64,000 bases of DNA from Nitrospirota bacterium (GCA_016212105.1 JACRHJ010000014.1:1-64000); one strand, 5' to 3'. Counted from the first letter of the stretch, positions 41,802 to 50,359 are shown. Notes: generated by a model from the sequence alone, not told the origin. Numbers and translations: made by a program.

Positions 41802-41900
41802 CTGGATTCCCGCTGGAGTTTACCCCGGTATGCATAAAGCCGGGGCGGGAATGACGTACTTTATGTGTCGCCCCGTGCTTGATACGGGGCACAGGAAGTT
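41802..41900. repeat. Nested hairpin repeat plus CCCCGTGCTTGA element
   Basis: CTGGATTCCCGC..GCGGGAATGAC with an inner CCCCGG..CCGGGG hairpin (41802-41855), then GTCGCCCCGTGCTTGATACG (41867-41900), between plsC and cmk. It is the same pair and order as at 26688-26787. Confidence 0.85.
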
Positions 41901-41921
41901 CAACTGTCAGCCACCATACTT

Positions 41922-42599
41922 TTACGGCTTCGCGGCTTCTTCGACCCGCTCCTTCATGAAGGCCACCACCTCGTCGATTGTCATCTTCGTGGTATCCACG
42001 ACGAGCGCGTCGTCCGCCTTGACGAGCGGGGCGATGCCCCTGCTGCTGTCGTCGTAGTCCCGCTTCTCGACCTCTTCGAGCGTCTTCGCGAGGTCAACGT
42101 CTACGCCCTTGGCCTTCAGCTCCTCGTACCGCCGCCTGGCCCGCTCGGCCACGTCCGCGACGAGGAAGAATTTAATGCCGGCGTCCGGGAACACGACGGT
42201 GCCGATGTCCCGACCCTCCAGCACCACTCCCCCGCCCCTGCCCATATCGCGCTGGAGTTCGAGGAGCCGCGCGCGCACAGAAGGCTGGGCGGATACCGCC
42301 GAGGCCGTCATGGACATCTCCGGAGTCCGGATGAGGCCGGTAACGTCCTCGCCGTCCACATACACCTTGGGCTCGCCGTCCACGAGCCCAAGCCTTACCT
42401 CGGTGTTCGCGCAGAGCGCGGCAAGCTCAGGCCCTTCCTTGGGCAGGACGCCGAGCTTCACGGCCTTCCAGCCGATAGCCCGGTACATCGCGCCTGTGTC
42501 TATGTAGACGTAGCCAAGTTCGTCCGCGAGCCTCTTGCTGACCGTGCTCTTGCCCGCGCCCGATGGGCCGTCTATCGCTACTATTATCTTGCCGGGCAT
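41922..42599 (-). CDS. cmk: Cytidylate kinase
   Basis: Cmk phosphorylates CMP and dCMP. The 225-residue product has the P-loop AIDGPSGAGKSTVSKRLA, YIDTGAMYRAIGW, LEGRDIGTVVFPDA and RDYDDSSRGIAPLVKADDA. I start at the ATG at 42599; the open frame continues 62 codons upstream, but this is translated repeat sequence. The RBS is weak. The aroA-cmk order is common. Confidence 0.96.
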   Translation of the reverse strand: MPGKIIVAIDGPSGAGKSTVSKRLADELGYVYIDTGAMYRAIGWKAVKLGVLPKEGPELAALCANTEVRLGLVDGEPKVYVDGEDVTGLIRTPEMSMTASAVSAQPSVRARLLELQRDMGRGGGVVLEGRDIGTVVFPDAGIKFFLVADVAERARRRYEELKAKGVDVDLAKTLEEVEKRDYDDSSRGIAPLVKADDALVVDTTKMTIDEVVAFMKERVEEAAKP

Positions 42600-42618
42600 A
42601 CGTTCCGTCTTGTCATTA

Positions 42619-42910
42619 TGTAGGGGCCGACGCATGTGCCGGCCATGCATTTGAGTTAGTGTTGTCATTGCGAGGAGCCGAAGGCGACGCGGCAATCCCA
42701 GCCTTTGACTGTCACCCCCGTGAAAACGGGGGTCCATTTTGACTTTCATGCTCACAATGGGTTCCCGCTTTCGCGGGAATGACAAACAGTGGTGCGGACG
42801 CAGTAAACTGCGCCCCTACAATTAATCAGATACAGGCGGATTCTTCGCGTTGCTCAGAATGACACCTTTATTTCCTGTCGCCCCGTGCTTGACACGGGGG
42901 CCAGGAAGTT
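42619..42910. repeat. Block of seven interspersed repeats between aroA and cmk
   Basis: In order: GTAGGGGCCGAC type (42619), TCATTGCGAGGAGCC type (42663-42698), a TGTCACCCCCGTGAAAACGG hairpin (42710-42735), a TTCCCGCTTTCGCGGGAATG hairpin (42761-42783), GCGGACGCAGTAAACTGCGC (42793-42819), a GGCGGATTCTTCGCG type (42835-42872) and a GTCGCCCCGTGCTTGACACG type (42877-42910). The last overlaps the aroA stop codon. No gene is seen. Confidence 0.88.
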
Positions 42911-44219
42911 ATCCCCTCACGCTCTCCAGCATCCCTTCGAATCCGGGGAACGAAGTCCCTATGCATTCGGTGTCCTCGACAACCATCCCGTCCTCGTCGC
43001 CGTCTTCCGCGACCAGGCCCGCGACCGTCATCGACATGGCGACCCTGTGGTCGCCGTGGCTGTCCACGCGCGCGGCACGGAATGCCATGCCGCCCTCGAT
43101 GGACATGCCGTCCGGGAACTCCTTGACCGGCACGCCTATCTTCGCAAGCTCGGACGCCATCGCGGCTATCCTGTCGGACTCCTTTACACGGAGTTCGGCC
43201 GCGTCCCTGATTACCGTCTCGCCCTCGGCGGCCGCGGCCGCTATGCAGACTATCGGGAACTCGTCTATCGCGCGCAGGAACAGCTCGCCGCCGATCTCTA
43301 TGCCGCGCAGGCCGGAGTACTCGACCCTTATGTCCGCGACAGGCTCCGGGCCGTCCGTCCTCGGCTCCTCTATCGTTATGGCCGCGTTCATCAGCCTCAG
43401 TATGTCTATGATTCCTGTGCGCGTCGGGTTGATGCCGACGTCGCGTATGAGCAAATCCGAGCCCGGCGTTATCGCCGCCGCGACCATGAAGAAGGCCGCG
43501 GACGATATATCGCCCGGCACCATGAAGTCGGATGCCTTCAGCCGGCCGCCGCCCGTGACCGTCACCGTCAGGCCGTCCTCCACAACGTCCACGCCCATGT
43601 GCCGGAGCATCCGCTCGGTGTGGTCGCGTGACTTCATCGGCTCGGTGACGGACGTCCTGCCCTTCGCGTACAGCCCCGCGAGGAGCACGGCCGACTTCAC
43701 CTGCGCGCTCGCTATCGGGGACTGGTAGCTTATCCCGTTCAAGGTACCCTTGATGACCGGCTCAATCTTCAGCGGCGGCATGCTGCGCTCGCCGTTGCCC
43801 GTCACCTTCGCGCCCATAGCCGTAAGCGGTTTGACCACGCGCGCCATCGGGCGCTTGCACAGGTACTCGTCGCCGGTCAGGGTGCATCCGAAGCCCTGGC
43901 CCGAGAGGAGCCCGGCCAGAAGCCGCATGCTCGTCCCGGAGTTGCCGAGGTCGAGGTCGCCCGCCGGGGCCTTCAGGCCGTCAAGCCCAACGCCCTTGAT
44001 GGTCAGTTCCGTCCCGCCCATGCCGTCTATCTCGACACCCATTTTTGCGAACGCGCGCGCGGTGTTGACAGAGTCCTCGCCGGTCAGGAAGCCGCTGACG
44101 CGGCTCACCCCGTCCGCGAGAGAGCCGAGCATCACCGCCCTGTGGGATATGGACTTGTCGCCTGGCACCCTGATTTCGCCCTTGAGCGGCCCGCCGGATT
44201 TTATATTGATGGATGACAT
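42909..44219 (-). CDS. aroA: 3-phosphoshikimate 1-carboxyvinyltransferase (EPSP synthase)
   Basis: AroA condenses shikimate 3-phosphate with phosphoenolpyruvate on the way to chorismate. The 436-residue product has IRVPGDKSISHRAVMLGSLA, LGNSGTSMRLLAGLLSGQ and RVKESDRIAAMASELAKIG, the active-site blocks. It starts MSSINIKSGGPLKG about 9 nt from a repeat, so the usual ribosome binding site is missing. It belongs to the pheA-hisC-aroF-tyrA-aroA operon. Confidence 0.96.
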   Translation of the reverse strand: MSSINIKSGGPLKGEIRVPGDKSISHRAVMLGSLADGVSRVSGFLTGEDSVNTARAFAKMGVEIDGMGGTELTIKGVGLDGLKAPAGDLDLGNSGTSMRLLAGLLSGQGFGCTLTGDEYLCKRPMARVVKPLTAMGAKVTGNGERSMPPLKIEPVIKGTLNGISYQSPIASAQVKSAVLLAGLYAKGRTSVTEPMKSRDHTERMLRHMGVDVVEDGLTVTVTGGGRLKASDFMVPGDISSAAFFMVAAAITPGSDLLIRDVGINPTRTGIIDILRLMNAAITIEEPRTDGPEPVADIRVEYSGLRGIEIGGELFLRAIDEFPIVCIAAAAAEGETVIRDAAELRVKESDRIAAMASELAKIGVPVKEFPDGMSIEGGMAFRAARVDSHGDHRVAMSMTVAGLVAEDGDEDGMVVEDTECIGTSFPGFEGMLESVRG

Positions 44220-44228
44220 GTTATATTA

Positions 44229-44470
44229 TTCACCACAGAGTCACAGAGACACAGAGAAAAAATCAATCACTTGTAGGGGCGCAATTCATTGCGCCCGCGC
44301 CTTATTGTCTGTCGCCCCGTGCTTGACACGGGGCCCAGGAACTTCGTGAAAGGGCCGACACGCGCTTCGCTTGGTACGGCCCCTACATGAACCCCTGGAT
44401 TCCCGTTTTCACAGGAATGACAAGCTAGGTTTTCGCGCCTTCCCCCGTGTCTCTGTGCCTCTGTGGTGAA
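44229..44470. repeat. Composite repeat bounded by CACAGAG inverted repeats
   Basis: It is bounded by TTCACCACAGAGTCACAGAG (44230 onward) and an inverted relative ending in CCTCTGTGGTGAA (44470). Inside lie GTAGGGGCGCAATTCATTGC (44273-44296), GTCGCCCCGTGCTTGACACG (44310-44340), GGGCCGACACGCGCTTCGCT and its right half (44352-44386) and CCTGGATTCCCGTTTTCACA (44394-44421). The element fills the whole gap between tyrA and aroA. Confidence 0.85.
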
Positions 44471-44475
44471 AATTC

Positions 44476-45336
44476 CTATCCTATCTTCTTCCGTATAGTC
44501 CTCGCCCGGTCGAAGACCGCCGCGAGGTTCTCCCCATCGCCCTTGTCTATCAGGTCCCGGAGCTTCCAGAGGCTCTCCTGGTAACTGTCCAAAGCCTTCA
44601 GGATGTTCGGGCCGTTCAAGAGGCATATGTCGCGCCACATGTCCGGATGCGACGCGGCGATCCGCGTAAAGTCCTTGAACCCGCCGGCCGCGTAGTTAAT
44701 CGCCTTCTGCCCGCCGTCCATGTCAGCGAGCGCGTCCACCATCGCGTAGGCCGCGACGTGCGGCAGGTGCGACACCAGCGCGAACACCTTGTCGTGGTCG
44801 TCCGGGTCCATACGTTCGACACGCGCCCCGGTCGCCTCCCAGATGTCTGATATGGCATCGAGCGCTTCGAGGTCCGTCTTCCGGGTCGGCGTTATAATGC
44901 AGCGCGCGCCCTGGAAAAGATCCAGCCTCGCGGCCTCGGCCCCGGACTTCTCGCCGCCCGCGATGGGGTGCGCCCCGACGAACCGCGCCTTGAGGTAGAA
45001 AATCTCGTCGAGCTTCCCGACGAGGCTGCCCTTTACGCTGCCGACGTCGGTCACGATGGCCCGGTCGTCGAGGTACGGCTTTATATCACGCGCCACCGAC
45101 TCGAACAGCCCGACAGGGCAGCACAGCACGACCAGGTCGGAGCCCGCGACGCCCTTCCTCTGGTCGTGCGTATAGCGGTCTATATAACCCGCCTTCAGCG
45201 CGACCTCGAGGTTGTCCTTGCTCCGGCCGACTCCGACGACGGAGTCGACCATACCCTTCGACTTCATGAAGCCTGCGAGCGACGCCCCGATGAGCCCGAC
45301 GCCTATTATCGTCGCCTGTCTGAAGTGAGGCCCCAT
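44476..45336 (-). CDS. tyrA: Prephenate dehydrogenase
   Basis: TyrA makes 4-hydroxyphenylpyruvate from prephenate with NAD(P). The 286-residue product has the dinucleotide site IIGVGLIGASLAGFM, VVLCCPVGLFESVARDI, VTDVGSVKGSL and the substrate site FVGAHPIAGGEKSG, where the His is catalytic. There is no chorismate mutase or ACT domain attached. It lies 6 nt downstream of aroF, so it is co-transcribed. Confidence 0.94.
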   Translation of the reverse strand: MGPHFRQATIIGVGLIGASLAGFMKSKGMVDSVVGVGRSKDNLEVALKAGYIDRYTHDQRKGVAGSDLVVLCCPVGLFESVARDIKPYLDDRAIVTDVGSVKGSLVGKLDEIFYLKARFVGAHPIAGGEKSGAEAARLDLFQGARCIITPTRKTDLEALDAISDIWEATGARVERMDPDDHDKVFALVSHLPHVAAYAMVDALADMDGGQKAINYAAGGFKDFTRIAASHPDMWRDICLLNGPNILKALDSYQESLWKLRDLIDKGDGENLAAVFDRARTIRKKIG

Positions 45337-45342
45337 CGTATG

Positions 45343-46356
45343 CTATATCGTCCTGCCGACCGCCTTGGCGATGGGCTTCAATGCCTTCATAAGCTCGGCG
45401 AACGCGGCCGGGTTCAGCGTCTGCTCACCGTCGCTCCAGGCCTTCTCCGGGTCCATGTGGACCTCTATCATAAGGCCGTCCGCGCCCGCGGCCACCGCGG
45501 CCATCGCCATCGGCGCGACCAGGTCGCGCCTGCCGACCGCGTGCGACGGGTCGATTATGACGGGGAGGTGCGACTCCTTCTTGAGGATTGGCACCGCCGA
45601 GAGGTCGAGCGTGTTCCGCGTGTACGTCTCGAACGTCCTGATGCCGCGCTCGCAGAAGATGACCTGGTGGTTGCCCTCGGACATGATGTACTCGGCCGAC
45701 ATCAGGAACTCCTTGATGGTCGCAGCAAGGCCGCGCTTCAGGAGCACCGGCTTCCTCGTCTTGCCGACCTCTTTGAGCAGGCTGAAGTTCTGCATGTTCC
45801 TCGTGCCTATCTGTATCACGTCGGCGTAGCGCTCGACGACCTCGGTGTCGCGCGGGTCCATAAGCTCGGTGACGATGGGCATGCCCGTCGCGCTCCTGAC
45901 CTCGTCGAGAAATTTTAAACCTTCTTCCCCGTGCCCTTGAAACGCGTATGGGGATGTCCTGGGCTTGTACGCGCCGCCCCTGAGGAACTTCGCGCCTGTC
46001 TTCTTTATCTCTTTCGCTACATCCAGAAGGCTCTGCACGCTCTCGACCGAGCACGGCCCGGCCATGACGCATATCTTGTCGCCGCCGATGACCTCCTTGC
46101 CTACCTTGATGAGCGTCGGTTCCTTCGTGGTCTCGCGTGCGACGAGCTTGTACGGCTTCTGTATGCGCTCTACCTTCTCGACTCCGGGGAACGCCATAAC
46201 CCACGCCTCGTCTATCTTCGCCGTGTCGCCGACCGCGGCGATGACGGTGCGCATCATCCCCGGCAGGTCGTGCGGGGTCAGCTTCTTCGCCTTCAGTTCA
46301 GCCTTGATGTGCTTGATTTCCTTTGCCGTCGCTTCCGGCTTGAGTACTATTATCAT
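45343..46356 (-). CDS. aroF: 3-deoxy-7-phosphoheptulonate synthase (DAHP synthase, type I-beta)
   Basis: First enzyme of the shikimate pathway: PEP plus erythrose 4-phosphate. The first 70 or so residues (MIIVLKPEATAKEIKHIKAE) look like the ferredoxin-like regulatory domain of the Thermotoga-type enzyme, used for feedback by Tyr or Phe. The barrel has MAGPCSVES, FLRGGAYKPRTSPYAFQGHG, VLLKRGLAATIKEFLMSAEY and IDPSHAVGRRDLV. I start at the ATG at 46356 because the AGGAGG is only 1 nt from the ATG at 46365; either is possible. Confidence 0.96.
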   Translation of the reverse strand: MIIVLKPEATAKEIKHIKAELKAKKLTPHDLPGMMRTVIAAVGDTAKIDEAWVMAFPGVEKVERIQKPYKLVARETTKEPTLIKVGKEVIGGDKICVMAGPCSVESVQSLLDVAKEIKKTGAKFLRGGAYKPRTSPYAFQGHGEEGLKFLDEVRSATGMPIVTELMDPRDTEVVERYADVIQIGTRNMQNFSLLKEVGKTRKPVLLKRGLAATIKEFLMSAEYIMSEGNHQVIFCERGIRTFETYTRNTLDLSAVPILKKESHLPVIIDPSHAVGRRDLVAPMAMAAVAAGADGLMIEVHMDPEKAWSDGEQTLNPAAFAELMKALKPIAKAVGRTI

Positions 46357-46374
46357 CTCGTCCATTCCTCCTGC

Positions 46375-47448
46375 TTATATTATGGTTTCAAGCGCGTTGA
46401 TGAAACGTCTGTTCTCGTCCATTAGTCCTATCGTGACACGTAGCTGCGTCGGCCCCATCGGCCTGACGATAACGCCCTTCTTCAGAAGCGCGTCGTAGAG
46501 CGGCCCGGCCGCCCGGTCCATCTCCATGTATATGAAGTTCGCGTGAGTCGGGATGTACTTTATGCCGAGCCTGCCGAGTTCGGCGTACAGGTACTTTTTC
46601 CCTTCTTCGTTAACCCTGACCGAGTTCTCTATGTGCGCCGAATCACCGAGCGCGGCGAGAGCGGCCGCCTGCGCGAGCATGTTCGTGTTGAACGGCTGGC
46701 GCACCCGGTTCATCAAATCCACAAGCTCCGGCGTCGAAAGCCCGTACCCTATACGGAGCCCCGCGAGGCCGTAGGCCTTCGAGAACGTCCTTAGTATGAC
46801 CAGCCGCCGCCCCGCCTTCAGGTGCTTTAAGGAGTCCGCATACTCCGGGTCGGTCGCGTACTCAAAGTACGCCTCGTCCATCACGACGATTACGTCCTCC
46901 GGCACCCGCGCCATGAAGGCGTCGAACTCGGCCGCCGTGTTCATCGTCCCTGTCGGGTTGTTCGGGTTGGCGATGAAGACGAGCTTCGTATTTGCGTTTA
47001 TCGCGTCCGCCATCGCGGCGAGGTCGTGCTTCCCATCGACACACGGCACGACGACAGACTTCCTCGACGACGCCTGCGCGGCCATCTTGTACACGACGAA
47101 CGAGGGCGCGGCCATCACCGCCTCCTCGCCTTCGAGCAGGAACGTGCGGACTATTATCTCAAGCAGCTCGTTGCTGCCGTTGCCGAGGATTATGCCCTCT
47201 ATGGGGTGCGCGTACTTCTTAGAGAGCGCGGCCCGGAGGTAATGCCCCGCGCCGTCGGGGTAGCGGTTTACGCCAGTGAGCATGCCGCGCATCGCCTCGA
47301 CCGCCTTCGGCGATGGCCCGAGCGGGTTCTCGTTGGACGCGAGCTTCACAGAGCCTGTAATGCCCAACTCCCTCTCAAGCTCCTCGACAGGCTTGCCGGG
47401 GACGTAGGGCGAGAGCGTGCGTATGTCTTCGGTCGTCAGGTTCTTCAT
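46375..47448 (-). CDS. hisC: Histidinol-phosphate/aromatic aminotransferase
   Basis: A class I PLP aminotransferase of 357 residues: GSVKLASNENPLGPSPKAVE, IILGNGSNELLEIIVRTFL, FIANPNNPTGTMN and the PLP lysine in RTFSKAYGLAGLRIGYGL. The family acts on histidinol phosphate, and many members also transaminate aromatic keto acids. Its place between pheA and aroF suggests it makes phenylalanine and tyrosine, or serves both pathways. The gap to aroF is 18 nt. Confidence 0.93.
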   Translation of the reverse strand: MKNLTTEDIRTLSPYVPGKPVEELERELGITGSVKLASNENPLGPSPKAVEAMRGMLTGVNRYPDGAGHYLRAALSKKYAHPIEGIILGNGSNELLEIIVRTFLLEGEEAVMAAPSFVVYKMAAQASSRKSVVVPCVDGKHDLAAMADAINANTKLVFIANPNNPTGTMNTAAEFDAFMARVPEDVIVVMDEAYFEYATDPEYADSLKHLKAGRRLVILRTFSKAYGLAGLRIGYGLSTPELVDLMNRVRQPFNTNMLAQAAALAALGDSAHIENSVRVNEEGKKYLYAELGRLGIKYIPTHANFIYMEMDRAAGPLYDALLKKGVIVRPMGPTQLRVTIGLMDENRRFINALETII

Positions 47449-47463
47449 TATGATGCTTTTCTT

Positions 47464-47694
47464 GTAGGGGCGCAGTTTACTGCGTCCGACTTTATTGTAG
47501 GGGCCGACCGTCGTGTCGGCCCTTGCCTTTGCCCGTCATTCCCGCCCCGGCTTTAAGCATACCGGGGTAAACTCCAGCGGGAATCCAGGAAGTGAAGGTG
47601 CGGACGCAATAAATTGCGCCCCTACAATATCAGATACAGGCAGATTCTTCGCGGAGTTTATCCTGAGCGCAGCCGAAGGGCTCAGAATGACAAG
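47464..47694. repeat. Block of five interspersed repeats between pheA and hisC
   Basis: GTAGGGGCGCAGTTTACTGC (47464-47489), GTAGGGGCCGAC..GTCGGCCC (47497-47522), the nested GTCATTCCCGCC element in reverse orientation (47535-47588), GCGGACGCAATAAATTGCGC (47600-47624) and a TCTTCGCGGAGTTTATCCTG element (47646-47692). The block reaches to the pheA stop codon. Confidence 0.87.
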
Positions 47695-48768
47695 CTAAGA
47701 ATGCTCCGCCATCGGGTACGAGCCCAGGTTCTTCAGGAAGACGCAGTTTGCATCGAGTTCGTCTATTGCGGCGCTCACGTCCATGTCCTCGACGTGCCCC
47801 TCCATGTCCACGAAGAAGTGGTACTCCCACGCCTTCCTGCGGGACGGGCGGGACTCTATCTTGGTCAGGTTGATGCCCCGGTCCGCGAACGGCTTGAGCA
47901 TCCCGAGGAGCGCGCCTGGCGCGTCCTTCACCGCGAAGAGTATCGAGGTCTTGTCGTGGCCCGTCCTGGGCGGGGACTTCCTCGCTATCACCAGGAACCG
48001 CGTGCAGTTGTTCGCGCTGTCCTGTATGTGTTCCTTGATTATCTTGAGGCCATAGATGTCCGCCGCGAGCTTGCTTGCAATCGCCGCGACCGACGGGTCG
48101 GACGCCGCCATCTCGGCCGCCTTTGTCGTGGACGAGACCTCGGACGCCGGCACGGACTTCATGTTGCTCTCCAGCCAGAACCTGCACTGGGCGAGCGGCT
48201 GCGGGTGCGAGAGTATGTGCATGATGTCCTCGCGGCGGCCCGAGCGGTTCATCAGGTTTTGCGTGACCTCGAGCATTATCTCGCCCGCGATCTTCAGGTC
48301 GGAGTCCATGAACATGTCTATGGTGTAGCCGATGACTCCCTCGGTCGAGTTCTCGATGGGGACGACGCCGTACTTGGCGAGGCCTTTTTCGACCTCGCCG
48401 AAGACCTCGCGAATGGAGTTGACCGGCGTGAACTCGGCGGAGCCTCCGAAGTGCTGGAGGCATGCGAGGTGCGAGAACGTGGCCTGCGGGCCGAGGTACG
48501 CGACCTTCATCGGCTGCTCGAGTGAGAGCGAGGCCGAGAATATCTCCTTCAGCACCGCGCGCAGTGATTCGTTGGGGAATGGGCCTTCGTTTTTGGACGT
48601 GAGACGGTCTATAATCGCCTTCTCACGGTTGGGGACGTGGTACTCGGAGTTTTCTTCTTTTTTGACCCTGCCGACTTCGAGTACTACTTCTGCGCGCTGG
48701 TTCAGCAGTTCGAGGATCCGGTCGTCGATATCGTCTATCGACTTCCTCAGCTCATCGATTTTTGACAT
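47695..48768 (-). CDS. pheA: Bifunctional chorismate mutase/prephenate dehydratase (P-protein)
   Basis: This 357-residue protein turns chorismate into phenylpyruvate. Domains in order are an AroQ chorismate mutase (about 1-85, IDELRKSIDDIDDRILELLN), prephenate dehydratase (about 90-270, LGPQATFSHLACLQHFG, PIENSTEGVIGYTIDMF and CTRFLVIARK) and an ACT domain (about 275-350, LFAVKDAPGALLGMLKPFAD with the ESRPSR motif) for feedback by phenylalanine. It is the first gene of the aro operon. Confidence 0.97.
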   Translation of the reverse strand: MSKIDELRKSIDDIDDRILELLNQRAEVVLEVGRVKKEENSEYHVPNREKAIIDRLTSKNEGPFPNESLRAVLKEIFSASLSLEQPMKVAYLGPQATFSHLACLQHFGGSAEFTPVNSIREVFGEVEKGLAKYGVVPIENSTEGVIGYTIDMFMDSDLKIAGEIMLEVTQNLMNRSGRREDIMHILSHPQPLAQCRFWLESNMKSVPASEVSSTTKAAEMAASDPSVAAIASKLAADIYGLKIIKEHIQDSANNCTRFLVIARKSPPRTGHDKTSILFAVKDAPGALLGMLKPFADRGINLTKIESRPSRRKAWEYHFFVDMEGHVEDMDVSAAIDELDANCVFLKNLGSYPMAEHS

Positions 48769-48807
48769 TAGGCTATGGTGCCCGTCCTTTGCTTGGAATA
48801 TCCAGAA

Positions 48808-48836
48808 TTTATATACTATTTACGGCTGGTTTGCAA
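48808..48836 (-). promoter_or_regulatory. Promoter of the aro operon
   Basis: Minus strand: -35 TTGCAA (48831-48836), 17-nt spacer, -10 TATAAA (48808-48813), predicted start near 48801 and a short leader of about 33 nt. There is no room for a classical leader-peptide attenuator. Confidence 0.65.
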
Positions 48837-48872
48837 GTGAAAACGTGAGGGGCGGGGAAATGACCTGCGAGG

Positions 48873-49265
48873 CTACTCCATTACTTTCTTCACCGCATCA
48901 AGAAACTCTCGCGCAGACATTACGCCCTCCTCGGCCTCATTAGCCGAAGGGGACGCGAGTTCCCGGTAGTCCGCCTGCTGTCTTGCATCGAACATCCTGT
49001 GCAGGAGCTTGGACTGACGCACTTCCAGCTTGCCTGAATGCACGAACTCCTTGTCGAATATTGATATGATACCGGAGTGTTTGGAGGTCTTCGGGTTTAT
49101 ATCGGCGTGTATGAACAGGGCAAGCACACCGTAGAACATGGCGTAATACGCCCTGTTGATGACGGACCTCGGGCTTATGCCTTCCGTCAGCATCTTTCCG
49201 GCATCGGACAGCGTCTCATCCGCCTGGGAGAGTCGGTACGCAAGCAGTGACTGCTTGTCCGTCAT
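48873..49265 (-). CDS. HEPN-domain protein of a HEPN-MNT pair
   Basis: A 130-residue all-helical protein with the HEPN core helix SVINRAYYAMFYGVLALFIH, then HSGIISIFDKEFV and REFLDAVKKVME. Many HEPN partners are RNases with an Rx4-6H motif; here the helix reads NRAYYAMFY, so the canonical His is absent and it may be catalytically weak. It overlaps the nucleotidyltransferase gene by 4 nt (ATGA). Confidence 0.88.
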   Translation of the reverse strand: MTDKQSLLAYRLSQADETLSDAGKMLTEGISPRSVINRAYYAMFYGVLALFIHADINPKTSKHSGIISIFDKEFVHSGKLEVRQSKLLHRMFDARQQADYRELASPSANEAEEGVMSAREFLDAVKKVME

Positions 49266-49579
49266 ATCCTGACCCCCTCTTCCGCAATGTTCGCGACAAT
49301 CGGAGAGGAACGGAGAGGCGTGTTCTCAATCTCGTCCCTCGTCACTATGAAGGGCGAGATTACCAAGTAGTTCTCGAAGCCTACCTCCCAGATGATGTCC
49401 TCCATCCGGGCCTTGCCTTCCCTGTCGAGCGACTCGACCTCGATGAAGACGTCGAGGTCGGAATACTCGTCGGCCTCATCCCGCGCGCGGGAGCCGAAGA
49501 CCCGGAAGTCCACCAGACGAACGACTCGTGATAGCCGCTCCTTTAATTCACCGGCAACCTTCAAATCGGTTTCTTTCAT
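49262..49579 (-). CDS. MNT-type nucleotidyltransferase of a HEPN-MNT pair
   Basis: A 105-residue minimal nucleotidyltransferase: VRLVDFRVFGSRARDEADEY then SDLDVFIEVESLD, the GSx10DxD catalytic signature. In studied type VII toxin-antitoxin systems the MNT enzyme AMPylates and neutralises HEPN. The gene precedes the HEPN gene, with GAGG about 6 nt before the ATG. The pair forms one unit. Confidence 0.9.
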   Translation of the reverse strand: MKETDLKVAGELKERLSRVVRLVDFRVFGSRARDEADEYSDLDVFIEVESLDREGKARMEDIIWEVGFENYLVISPFIVTRDEIENTPLRSSPIVANIAEEGVRI

Positions 49580-49703
49580 TTCGCGCCTCGGGGATGGTCG
49601 GCCAAATGTTTGCCAATACTATATTTATATATCCATGCTGACGCAGAGTCAAGAAACTTTAACAATACCGGAGGGCAGTGCTTGTGTTGCCTTGCTATAA
49701 ATT

Positions 49704-49785
49704 CCCCTCTCCTCGCGGGAGAGGGGATACAGGGGTGAGGGGGTTCCACTTGCAGGGGCCGACCAACTCACTGAACTTGTGTCGG
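49704..49785. repeat. Two interspersed repeats, one forming the 3' end of the next gene
   Basis: CCCCTCTCC..GGAGAGGGG plus GGGGTGAGGGGG (49704-49743) and a degenerate AGGGGCCGACC..GTCGGCGG (49753-49785). The second contains the stop codon of the 49768 gene. Confidence 0.75.
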
Positions 49786-50319
49786 CGGTGGGAACATAAC
49801 GAAAGGCATAATTTGAAAATCAACGTTTAAATCATCATTGAAGCCATGCACGATTGTTGACTGCTTATGGTCCACATACCAGTAATATTTCAAATTGAGA
49901 TTAGCCCTTGTTGTTCGCTTGGCGTCTACCCAGCTGGCTTTGAGCTGCTCTACATCCGGCTCCCCCTCTATTGTTCCATCAATAAAGGAGCCCCACGTTC
50001 GATCCGCATACTTGTAGTAGTCTTCAACGAACGGCTTATACCCAAGCTGCTGCATTTTCGAATCGTAGAATTCTAATATATCCGTTGTAACATCAGGCCC
50101 ATATGGTAGCCTAACCTTGTAAGAAACACCACGTACTACATCCTCATGGTTGTAGAATTTTACGTTTTGTGCGAAGTCATAAACTGGAAGGTTTAATTCT
50201 TTAGGTTTCACCGCTATTTCTTCTTTGGTCAGCGCGCGTTCCTTGCATGCAAATAATCCAGCAATGGATAGGCATATTAGCCCGGCTAAAATTATGGCCG
50301 CCGTTATTCTCGTTTCCAT
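49768..50319 (-). CDS. Putative lipoprotein, function unknown
   Basis: A 183-residue protein with a lipoprotein-type signal (AAIILAGLICLSIAGLFAC; lipid-anchored Cys at about 25). The mature part is mixed, with VYDFAQNVKFYNHEDVVRGV, ILEFYDSKMQQLGYKPFVED and a beta segment NLKYYWYVDHKQSTIVHGFN. The last residues come from a repeat. The region is AT-rich compared with its neighbours. GGGAGG precedes the ATG. I do not recognise the family. Confidence 0.75.
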   Translation of the reverse strand: METRITAAIILAGLICLSIAGLFACKERALTKEEIAVKPKELNLPVYDFAQNVKFYNHEDVVRGVSYKVRLPYGPDVTTDILEFYDSKMQQLGYKPFVEDYYKYADRTWGSFIDGTIEGEPDVEQLKASWVDAKRTTRANLNLKYYWYVDHKQSTIVHGFNDDLNVDFQIMPFVMFPPPTQVQ

Positions 50320-50359
50320 GCGTCCTCCCTTAATATAAATTACAGCCGCAAACTCACCT

